Positions 47,401 through 59,400 of a DNA stretch of 64,000 nucleotides are shown here, one piece after another. The notes under the pieces were generated by a model. The model did not search any database. It was not told the origin of the DNA and worked only from the letters and a program-made list of their open reading frames with translations. Each line of letters starts with the position of its first letter. The first letter of the stretch is position 1. The stretch comes from Cryptomeria japonica (lineage: Eukaryota > Streptophyta > Pinopsida > Cupressales > Cupressaceae): NCBI RefSeq assembly GCF_030272615.1, contig NC_081410.1:125801640-125865639 (forward strand), in the 5' to 3' direction. The position numbers and the translations under genes are program-made.

Positions 47401-50400
47401 TTTGACTGTGTTTGAGCCTGGAAAGTTAGCTCCAGGAGTAGATGATCACACAAGGCGTGGTTGTTACTCTAGTGGTTTGAGGCTTTTGAAGATTCTTGTA
47501 AGTTTTCAGTTTTTGCATTCTTTTTGAATTGTAAAATTATTAAGACTGTAGCGAGGTTTCTGTTTCAGCATCTTCAGTGATTTTGCTGTTCTGGAGACCA
47601 GGAAAATAAAAGGAAGATCATAAATTTTTTTATAATGTATTGGAGAACATTCTAGATGGAAATCTAGGTGGAATGTTGTAATGATAAATCATTTTGATTT
47701 TGTGGATGAGGTGGCAGCAAATTTCTTAAAGAGCTCATGTTATCAACCAAGTTAACCAAATCTAACTTGATTTTTCTTTCAGGGAGACCTTGGATATATT
47801 AAGTACTAGTCTCTAGTGATGACTACAAAGTAGCTGTACACATGTGCTTGGCCTTAAAAATATTCGTTCCATGAAATCCAACCAAAGATCTATTGATTGA
47901 TTTGATATGCACACCAGCTGAACACTTTAGGGGAAATTAGAATTAATATAACTAAAACAATTCTTTTGTCAGATCCCTACAATGGTCACAGCGGAATCCA
48001 TTCTTTGAGAATTTCTTATGAAGTTGTTAGCTGTTGTCCAGGAACATGTTTGAAATCATGCTATCTTGTTGAACAAAGTTACACATCCTAATCTTTATTG
48101 CTTGTGGTATTCCCTTCTACCCAAAATTGCATGGACACGGATATGGATACAAATGGCCATTTTCAAGACCCTCATATGGATACGATAGGATTCAACATTC
48201 ATAAAAACCACATATACATACATATTCAGAATTTTGTAAGTTATTTGAGAAGATTTTCATTACTTTAGGAGCAATATAGACACGTAACTGCTACATATTC
48301 CAAAATGTTTTTATTTAAATATACTTTTATCATTAAAACAAAATTCAAATACATTGATACTGTTGTCTCAAAAGTTGCACCCTGTGATGATCAAAATTGA
48401 TCATTAACCTTGTGAAACATTGAATCAACCTCCAAGTGTGGGACTTTGTGATGTTGTGAGGTTGAATTTCCGGAGAAGGCTGCCTTCCTTTCAATTTGAT
48501 GCAAAGTGTTGGACCAACCCAACACATGAAAGTCTAATCTACTGATCTCACAAGGAAAAGGGAGAAAGAGGAAAGGGATACTGAAAGAGGGGAAAAGGGG
48601 TTTGCACCTAGATTGAAACTGTGATCTTCTTGCCTATGATTGCACAAAACACGAGTAAAATCACCCAATTTATACACAAAATCCTATCCTAACTAGCTAC
48701 CAAGACGCGAAGCGAAGGTTGAAAATCAACACAATCATCTACAACTAAGGAAAGCAAACAAGAATGTATTGAGGCAACAGGGTAAACAAGATACACAAAT
48801 TGTAAGAACTGGATAAAGGTAAAAAGAGTAGACTTTATTCATATGAAGGGAAGGCAATTTTTTACACATGTAGAGGAACATAAGTTTTCTATAGAGAAAA
48901 AGAAAGAAGATCCCCTGGAAATATATAAAAATTGCCTTTATAGTTGAGGCATAACTCAAAATTGAAAACCACAGCTAGAAACCCTAACCCTAACAAGGGT
49001 TAGGTTACAAAAAATCTGCAAAAGGGAGGAAGACTAGGTCGATTGATCTGATTGACAGAAGGGATCAGATTGTGTGTTGAATGTCGTCCTTGAAGATGTC
49101 CTTCATCTTTGGAAGGAGGCAAAAAGGGGTGCAAGAGGAGAGTCTTCGTGCACAAGTGCATCATGACAACATGACAGCCAAAAAGTCTTCAAAGTGCATT
49201 AAAGAGGCATGGGGTGGCGTCTGAGATCGGCCTCAAGGTCACTTTCTGGAGTAATGGCAAGCAAATCCGGTAGCTGCATGAAAATCTGATCCGATTTGGG
49301 GCACCGACCGAGCAAAATAAGAACCTCGATCATTGGGTCAACAACCACCTCTTGTAGAAGAATTGAATTCCAACAACCATTGAGAAAATTGAATTTCAGC
49401 TGTCAATTGAGAGATTTCGTGCATAGATGGACACACGAGATCTCACCACATAAGCATCCAAAAGAGCCCAGCGGGGATCAAAACGCAGCCGTTCGATCAG
49501 AGATTAAGTTATCATCAACGGTGGAGAAAGGTTGGGCCCACACTTGGAGGTTGTTTCCACGTTGCACAAGGTTGATGATCAAGGTTGTTCATCAAGCAGG
49601 TGCAACTTTTGTGACAACAGATATTTCGATAGAATCATATGCTATCAAATATATAATCACTACTCCCTTGAAATTATAGTTCTAGATCATCAAGATTATT
49701 TGAAGAGTTAGATTGAGTGCAATTGCCAATTGAGCTCTTTAAACCAAATGAAGATTCACTAAATGATCGTTTTTCTTTGTTAGAATTCTCAACAATGGGA
49801 GTGAGATGTGTCAATGCATTTATGGATACATCAATGTCTCTCATCTTAGATTGTACATCCCAAAGTCTACTAGGGCCTTTCATGTAGTTTGTGGAGCAAT
49901 GTGACGAGATGTGAAGATTGGAATGAACCCATACGAGGTCCTTGGCTTTACTAATTGCCAACCTATTTTATTTAATAGAATGGATGAAGACATGTGCTCC
50001 GATTCCTTTCAGATGTAGAAGAACTCAATACTTGTTAAAAAAAATTGAAATTATAAGTAACAATGACAAGCAATCAAATAAAAAAAAAAATAACAATTAA
50101 TTTAAATTAGAATATAATTTATATAATGTTAAACATGTGATAGAAGTTTGATGGCCAATGTTTAGTCATGGCACTATGAAAGTTACACCAATTCATAGGG
50201 TCCATTTCTTTTTTGTTTGCTATTGCATCAACAGTTGCATAAGTTCCATTAGAAAATGCAAAAGTTCCAAACTCATCTTGAATCTTTGCAGCAACTCTAG
50301 GATTCGTGAACTTTTTTTTAAAGGCTTCTTATATTTATCAACTACCTCAACATCCATATTTGGTGCTAGTTTGGGTTCAAAGCATATGCCAAGTGTTGCA

Positions 50401-53400
50401 AAGGAATTGTCATTTTATTCCATCTCTTCTTGATTACCTCATGTATGCTTATTAAAAATTCAGAAGGGTCTTTGCTCTTTTGGTATAATTATATCTCTAA
50501 CCTGTTTAAACATTGTATCTATGCAATCATAGATGTCACCCAATATTGGCTTATCACTGTCACATCGACGAATGAGAGTATATATTGGATTAGTGAATGT
50601 GAGCAATTAGTTCACTTGAGCCCACCAATCATCATCAAGCATATGAAAAATCGATTTCTCAAAATAATCAGATGAATTAATAATGGATATACAAGCGTAT
50701 ATAAAAGAATTACAAGATGGTGTTCTAAATAGAACAAACCGTTAATCTAAAGCTTGAAAAAGCTTAAAACGCTAAATAAAGCTAAAAAGCTTAAAACTAA
50801 AAAGCAAACTATGCATTCTTATAAAAGAAGCAATAGTTACACTTAAAAGACTAAACAAACTAAATAAGTCGACTAATAAGGGAAAAAGCTAAATAAGTCG
50901 ACTAATAAGGGAAAAAGCTAAATAAGTCGACAACTAAGATGACCACTAAGAATAGAAGATGACCATTATAGAATAGATATTGATATTATTTTAATACCCT
51001 GCCAAATGGTCATCATACCCAATACCCTATAGAAGACACTGAAGGTGATTTGATCACAAATGCAAAGAACACTCTGTTGCTACGGAGACCCTCCTAGGAT
51101 TTGCAAAAAGTAAATGACCAAGAGTACTAGAAGCTATCCAAGCTGATGTAGTCCTCACACGCGAATTAGGGATCCGACACGCGAAGTACTGAAGACTAAA
51201 ACCATAATTTTGAGGAAAAACCGACAAACCCTTTTGTAGAAGAATATTGAGCATTGTTTGCTCCAACAACTCCAAAACAGACTGCAAGATACCATGGTTG
51301 CAGATGTTCGCCTCAACAACTCTAGGCGGGACCCAAACTTGATTGCAACAAAGCACGATTTTTGTGGAAAAAACCGTTTAACTCTGAGAACTTTGTGAAT
51401 CACAAAATCCCACGTGAACTTCACATATTACAGATCATTTTTAAATCGAAAAAAACCAACAAACATTTTTTGAGGAAAAAATTGTGAAAATCTAGAAATC
51501 TAAGGTGACAAATCATCGTTTTTGTGGAAAAAACAATAAATCCCAGATAACAAAATCCTACGCAAACATCGCGGATTACAAATGACTTAAAAATTATAAA
51601 CCTTGCGAATAATTTTTGAGGAAAAAATTGTGAAAACCCTAAAAATGTTGTGTGGCAAAACACCAGACATCACTCGGCAAAAGCTTGATTTTTGAAGAAA
51701 AAATCGAGCAAAACCTTCCCATGATTTTTTGTGGAAAAAATCAGACAATTTTTTAGGAAAAATCGTGAAAGCCCTGTGACGTGTAGGACGAGAGGCCTTG
51801 CCGAGATATGATCATCATCCGCTGTTTCTAGGTGTTGTAGTTGCAGCCATTGAACTTTTGACTATGTTCTAACATGATGTTGGTCAAAGATGCCACCACA
51901 GAAACCAAGGTTGAATGAGGTCAACCTAGTGAAAGCAGAAGACAAAAAGAATCAGATTAAAAATCAGAATAGAAGCAGCTGCGCAGAATGAATTAATGCG
52001 CAAATTGCTGAGAAACCCAAACTTTTTCTGACAAACCCTAGGTCACGGAAAAATAGTCAGCAACAAAAAATGACAACTCCCAAGGCACAAATCTGGGCAC
52101 GGAACCCAAGACAAAAATCTGGCATGGAATCCAAGGTTCAAAATTATGGAAAAAATCAGAAATTTTTTCTGCAATGTTGAAATATGTATATATATATTTT
52201 TTTGAAAAAAATTAGAAATTTTTTTTATTTGCAAAAATAATCTGATTTTAAAAAAAAAAATCAGAAAATAAAAAAAACAGCAGAAATGAACATGATTTTT
52301 TGTTTAAGAAAACTTGCTGAAGCCCTAGCTGCACACAGAAATTTTCGTGCCCTAGCCGGTGTGGGTGGCCCCCCCAAAAACACAGAAAATGGCCTCTGCT
52401 GCCAAAAAACGAAGCCTAAGTGGTAAATCGCAAAAAAAAAATCACGTTGCATTTCAAAATTTCGCCCAAAAAATCGCATCACGCGCGCCTAAAGCCAAAA
52501 ATTGCTGAGAAAAAAAAGGAATATCACTGTTGCAGCTCTCGCTTAAAAAAAAATTGCGATTGGAAAAAAGTTGCAGATTGAAAATCTGAAGAATAAAGGT
52601 GCCGACCTCAGGAAAGAAAACACGAACAAAAGAACATGACCCAGTGAAAGTCGCACTAAAAATCCCGCTGTGAAAAAACCGCAGAAAGTTGTGTGCCCTA
52701 GGCAAAAAACACTTTCATTATGCAAACCAGAAACCCTCGAACTAAGAACCCCGCCCTGCAAAAAAAACTTCCTTTACCACAAACCCTATCATGCAATTTT
52801 CTCTCCAATTCAGATTTTTTTCATAAATTTTATTTTCTGGAAATAAATTCCAGGTATAGGCTTACAAATTTTTATTAAAAAATTTGCCAAATCCTAAAAA
52901 AGCCAATCGACCCGCTTTGATACCATGAAAAATTGATTGTTCAAAATAATCAAATAAATTAATAATGAATATACAATTGTATATTAACAAGATGGTGTTC
53001 TAAAAAGAACAAATCGTTAATCTAAAGCTTAAAATGCTAAATAAAGCTAAAGAGCTTAAAACTAAAAAGTAAACTATGCGTTCTTATAAAAGAAGCAATA
53101 GTTACATTTAAAAGACTAAAACTAAGTATCAATATCAAGAGATTTCCACAATCCATTAGCATTTCTATAATAGCTATGGGATTTGATTGTGTGAGCTTTT
53201 TTGCATCGACATTTCAGATCACACTCTGTGATCCATCATCAGGATGAAAACAAAGAGCACAAGGAGAAAATATGTCGACAACTAAGAATAAGCTAAAAAA
53301 TTAAATATGTCGACAACTAAGATGACCACTAAGAATAGAAGATGACCATGATAGAATAGATATTAATATTATTTTAATAGTATTAATGTCCTAATTTTAT

Positions 53401-56400
53401 TTGCTTTATTTGATTTTTGATTGTCTTCAAACCAACCCAAATATAAAAGCCTTCTAAGAACAATGTGGTTTGTGGCAAGCGTGTTTCAACCATCTTCAAT
53501 TAAAACATAATAAATATTACATCATAATAATAATAAATATTTTTAAAAACATAGTGATGCAAAAATCTCTTACACAATCTATAATCTAGAAACAATTTAG
53601 CACAAATCTCCATGGATTGTGGAAATCTGATATCATTAAGTATTACATATATTTAAAAAAATAACATTTCATAAAAATGATATATTTGAATATTTATAAA
53701 TTTCTGTTACAAAAGAAAATTTACTTTTGGTAACTCCATTTAACGAATTGTTTATAAATGACCTTATGATATGTGATGATTACAAATAAACATTTGAATT
53801 TTATTTGGCTTCTTTTGTATTTATTGAATTTTGCCAATTTTTGTGTAGCATTAAGTTCAAATAATGAACTACATAAGAGGTCCACCAAATATTTAAAAAT
53901 CTTGTTTCCACGACCGATCTTGCTCCTCTGCATACTTTTGCATTATTTGTGATCACCTAAACAACATTTTCTAGCCTCAACAACACAATTGTTTTGATTA
54001 AAATATTGGCAATAAATTGGGTATCTTTTTCATTAGTCTTGCATTCCATTGCTTTCAAAAACATTACCCCGTCTCGGCTCATTGCAATCACATTGATTAG
54101 TGGCCTATTTCTAACATCTTTTCAATGAATCTTCAATCACCTACAATTGTCTATCAATATCTTTTTCTTTAACCAAAAGTGTAGTACAAACCTTCTCATA
54201 GCATAGGCTTTTTTATCCTTTTGGGGTCTCTTTAATTGGCTTGACCATCTCTTGCTAATATGGAGAATAGACCACATTAAATGAAATCCCATTTGCATAC
54301 AAGCAGCGAACACTTTTTGATCTGTATCCTTTTGATTCTACAAATTAAATGCTTTTTCAAGAGGTCCTAGATTACTTTCAAATTCAAATCTAAGATTTTA
54401 AACTAATTTTAAAAAATAGTAAAACAAATATTTATTAATGTTATTAATTAAAAATTATTAAAATCTTAACATTTAAATATTAAAAATCTAATAAAAAATT
54501 ATAAATGATAATATAAGTTTAGTTTTTTTTTTTTGATTGATAAAAGGCCGAGGCCAAAGAATTTTATTAATTTAAAAAATAGTTAGATTTACATTTACAC
54601 CTCCATTCAGTGTGGGCACCGGTAGGAAAGAATGGAGGGAAGAAAACCTCCGGTCTAGCCTAGATCCCTCAAGGATCGGAAAAAATTAAGAATGAATTAC
54701 AAAATGGAAATACAAGATCACAAAGGGATCTTGTCCAAAATAATGAAGATTGTATGTAGAAATCCTCTCTGTAAAGTTGAGCAGCAGATTGCCCATCTCT
54801 TGGGGTGATCCTGCTACTTGTGGGCGACAATTCTTGCTATTCTTGAAACACAAGGTTAAGCATGCTCTGCTCCCTATGCTGCACAAAATCTTGAAAAAAT
54901 CTCTCACCAGAATGTTAGGAAAAGGAAAACCGAACAGGTCAGCTTATACAAAATATCATACCTGCCTGGATGGTACCCTGTTAGGATACACAGCTCAAAA
55001 TAATAGTCTCAAAAAATCTCCAGAAACATAATGCGAGGAGTGATTACCCATCGAAGATCATAACTCAATAAACATAAATGAGGCAAATTCCATAAATAAT
55101 CTTGCAAAGAGATCGTGGGGAGCTACCATCTTAAAGAATTTGATTCGAGAGCCTTCTAGGCCCTAATTGAGTGTAATGGGAAAGCTTAAAGTGAGATAAA
55201 ATTTTCTCAGGTCGTCCCTCAATCTAATAATATAATGCTGGAGATTATTGGGAAGAAAGAGGAATATTGACATATGCATCTGAGTCTGATTTAACTCAAA
55301 ACTGAGAGAATAATTTTAGTTCTTAATTTTCACCTCTAATTTTAATTTATAAATCTTAATTAAAATTAAAAATTGTAATAAAAAATAGATTTTTTATTAA
55401 ACATATTATATAATTATTATTGAATTTCATCAAAATAAAAAAATAATGATACATAATAACTTATTATATAGAACTTGTTGATTGTAACTAGGGTTATATG
55501 GGTTCGGATTGCCTTAAGGCAACATTCGAACCCCCTTTAGGACCGGGTCCTATCCTAGGGTAACGTGACCCTATCCTATGCTCAATCCAATACCACGCAA
55601 TGCAAAATACACACCATTTAATTATTGGCGCCAAAAACCCAAGGAGGCCGACTTGCATTTCAAGGAGTAAAAGATGGATATAAATAAGTGACAATTTGCA
55701 AGTCAACAGACGTTCATTCATTATTCACATATGCGAATGAGAAAACAGCTCTGCTCATCAAGTGCGAATTAATAAGGAAGAAGGCGAATTTATCCAGACT
55801 TATGCGAATTTGTGCAAGATGACCTAGGTGGTGTTGTGCAACTTGAAGGACATAGAAAGAGCAGATCTGCTACACATAGATCAGATCTGATGGAAGAGCT
55901 AAGTATTGTAATTGTGCATTTTAAGAGGAGAATATATAATCTGACCTGTGGGTCTTTCATGCTGGGTTTTTCCTCATTAGAGGTTTTCCCAGGGTATGCT
56001 TGTTGTCTACTGTTTTATTTTAATTTATGTTGGTCTAATAAAATACTGCAAATCTGATTACAATCTAGGGCATATTTAATTTATGTTGGTCTAATAAAAT
56101 ACTGCAAATCTGATTACAAACTAGGGCATAATTAATTATCTAAATCTGATTAACATACCTAAGGTTTAAAATCTACAGAACTATGTTATCATATAAATTA
56201 TTTTCCTATGCCAAGATCTTTTAAGTTTTAGCATGATAATTAGAGCTATATCCACATAATTTATTATAATTTATAATCATTATGTATTAGATACAGTTTA
56301 ATAGTCTAGTAAATTTTAGTTTATCACATAGTTTAAAAGTTGAAGGCAAGTGGTAAAAAAACTGTGAAGGGTATGACAAAAATTACAAACCTATGACTAT

Positions 56401-59400
56401 TTTCTTACACACTAGCATTAAGTTATGAATAAAAATTTAAATCCTTAATAATATGTTACTGCCGATCAAAATACATGTAAACCCACCACATATTAATTAT
56501 TTAATTATTGATTAAAAAACTTAAAACAAATGGACTATTTTCTTCATCCTCAACATCTGACGAAAATAATGTAACTTTGGGACAAAAATAATATACCTAC
56601 GGTTATTTCCCTGCATGCACTACGCAAATTTTTTAAAATTATTGTTACGCCTATTCACAGGTTTAAGCCCTGAAATTCCTTACCTGATGGTGTAATGAGC
56701 TTTCTCCTCTGCTGTCGTTCTGGTGGCCAAAGTAACGTACAAAAATAAGGGGTTTTTAAGATGTGCAGATATGTTAGCTTAGCATATCTATGCCATACCG
56801 TACCCGTTTTTCGTATCAGGTACAGCAGTATGCGTACCAGGGGAGGGAGGGTGATGTATCCTGCAACTCTGCTTCTACCTGTTGAGCAAATAATTCAGTA
56901 TGGTTTCTATTGCACATGTCTGCTTCATTCTCTGGGTTGTCCCCTGTTGCCTTTGAGTGGATTTTCATTTTCACTCAATTGGCTGTTTACCTGTCCAAAG
57001 TTTTGCACCATGAGATGGGGCCATTCCACTTGCTTTAACTTCTTCCAGGATCCTTAATTTATCATTATTTTGACAAGGTAGTGTGAGAAGGTGCTGAGAA
57101 GATGAAACATGGCATGGTGAATAAAATGCTATTCCAAAAGCAATGCACATAGGAAACTAACTTTTTAATATCTACAAGGTAAAGAAGTAATTTATTGTAT
57201 GATATCTTATTTTATGGACTCTAACAATAAGGTGTTATAGCTTTTTTGTGATTATCTTGGACTCTTACAAAAAGTGTTATTGGTGGGGAAATTCAAGAAG
57301 GGTCTCAAAAAAATATTAATCATGAAAAACTGGTATTGCTGACAAAATCTTGAAAATCACATATTCAAAAAAACTTGTCATGTACACTATAATTGCTTTG
57401 TTTGGCTTGCATTCTTTTCTCCTTGCATTCCAGTACCTTTTCTGGTCTTCCTAAGTTCCTTATAGTAATAAGGAATTTTTCTTTTTAAAATCTTTTTGAC
57501 ATATTCAATTAGGGTAGTTCTAAGAGCAAGGGTAAACCATTAGGATTATGTTTCTGAGAAATCCTTTAACATGTTGATAATGTCCTGGCAATACTTTTTT
57601 TCTGTTGGATCTCTCCACCTGTGGGGAATTCCTAGATAGTTGTTAAACAGTAATGCTCAGTGTAAGTTTCTGTCTTTTACTCTTGAATTCTTGATGAGTG
57701 CTTGCAAAGGAAACTTTAATTTAACCTCACATCCCAAGAACCTAATGACTAGATGTTAAACAGCTTATCACTCTTTCTAATTTCTCTTACAGTTGTTTTT
57801 ATGCAGATGACATTATGATCAAATTGTTGAGGAGCAATGACTTTGCTTTACTTGAGGCATAGTTCCACTGGATTCATTTTTTTAATTGGATATAATAATA
57901 GAAGTGACAAGATCTATACATGTCATTTTAAATATCTTTATCTGATTTTGTTGTGGAACATATGAAACATGATTGGCATTATGTTGAATAAAATACACAT
58001 GTTATTCTTGATTTTTATGAATTTCCTATTAGTTTTCTTCTTTAATGTATAGTTTGTTTGAACTAGACTTACTAAATATGTGTTTTTCTGTATTCAGCTT
58101 CTAGAAAATAAGATTGAAACTAGAGCTGGTGCGGATGGCCATCTTACTGGATTTGTCAGGTTACTGTTAATGATTTTGTAAATTCGTCTTTTTGCCTCAT
58201 CTGTGTTGTTCAGAAATTCTAATTTTCATCACTGTTCTTAAATTTTCAGGGCTGAAGCAAGTCATGTCGTGAAAGATAATGTGTTTGATTCACAAGGCGA
58301 GGTCATGATTACGGAAAATGACAATGTCAATGTTTGTAGCGATGCAGAGGTAAATGCAGTTTAAACTATCTTAAGTGATTGGATGGAGATTTTGAATTTT
58401 TGTTAGGCAACTTTTTTTAATGGCAACTAGCTTAGCATGTTTTTTTTAAAATTTCAAATGACAGTCTTGTGGGGTTTCACAAACCTTATCAGGCTATCTA
58501 ATCTTTTCTGTAACTATCAGCAATTTTTTTCCTGTGATTGAATCTTAGTTGTGACATTATTTTCATTTTTCTTATGATGTTTGATGTGTCCAGAATTCAG
58601 AGGTTGAGATCATTGACATGGCACAAGTTATTCGAATTTTAAAATGGTTGGCATGGGCTTCTGCACTCGGCAAACTTTCAGAGATGGAAGCCAATCCTGT
58701 CAATAATTTGCATTTCAAAAACAGGCCTCAAAGTACCAACAATGTAATATCCCTTGTTCTAGTCTCATGGAGGCACCTAATTGCATCTCTAAATCAATTT
58801 GATTCTTCATATAGCACGGTGTCTTACTCTTCATTGTTTATTTTGTGAAACAGAAGATAGGTGGTGTGTGTAAAGATGGGTTGGACCTAGATGACCAATA
58901 TGTGGCTGTTGAGGCCTTGGAACTTTTGGTGAGTAGTTATGGTTTATAACTTTTCTTTTTTCTTTTTTTGTTCTCATCCAATGATAGTGTGGTACTTATT
59001 GAAATATATCGTAAGTAAAAATCTATGGTACACGGTGATGCATCCTCATCCTTCTGACATTTGAAGGATTTAGGGATATGTTGGACCTGCCACTCTCCCC
59101 CAACCATTGTGTGGTACTTATTGAAAGATATCATAAGTAAAAATCTATGGTACACGGTGATGCATCCTCATCCTTGTGACATTTGAAGGATGCAGGGATG
59201 TGTCAGAAATTGCACCTCCCGCCCTCCCCTGCTCTACTCCCACACAAAAAATACTGCCTGGAAATATTGGGAGATGGCTATCTGCCGTTTGTTGATGTAG
59301 CCCTAAGACCGGGGAATGGACAATTGTAAAAAAAACAAAACTCGTTCAAATGTTCGGCAATGTTTTTGGATCAATTTGGGTATACTATACAGTTTAGTGT

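Larger units (their letters stand above)
49621..54400 (-). pseudogene. hAT transposase remnant 2 (minus strand), split by copia element C
   Basis: The C-terminal part (49674-49961) reads KDLVWVHSNLHISSHCST and KGPSRLWDVQSKM, the hAT tail. 50100-50640 includes DSDKPILGDIYDCIDTMFKQ, a known hAT block. On the other side of element C, 53700-54150 includes, across stops, NIWWTSYVVHYLNLML, equivalent to WTPCAAHCLDLML. Frameshifts and stops are frequent. Order and strand fit one transposase gene. TIRs were not found. Confidence 0.6.

Noticed and set aside
55501..55515. GGTTCGGATTGCC as a tRNA or SINE B box
   Set aside because: No cloverleaf or A box at the right distance; it is the arm of an LTR hairpin.
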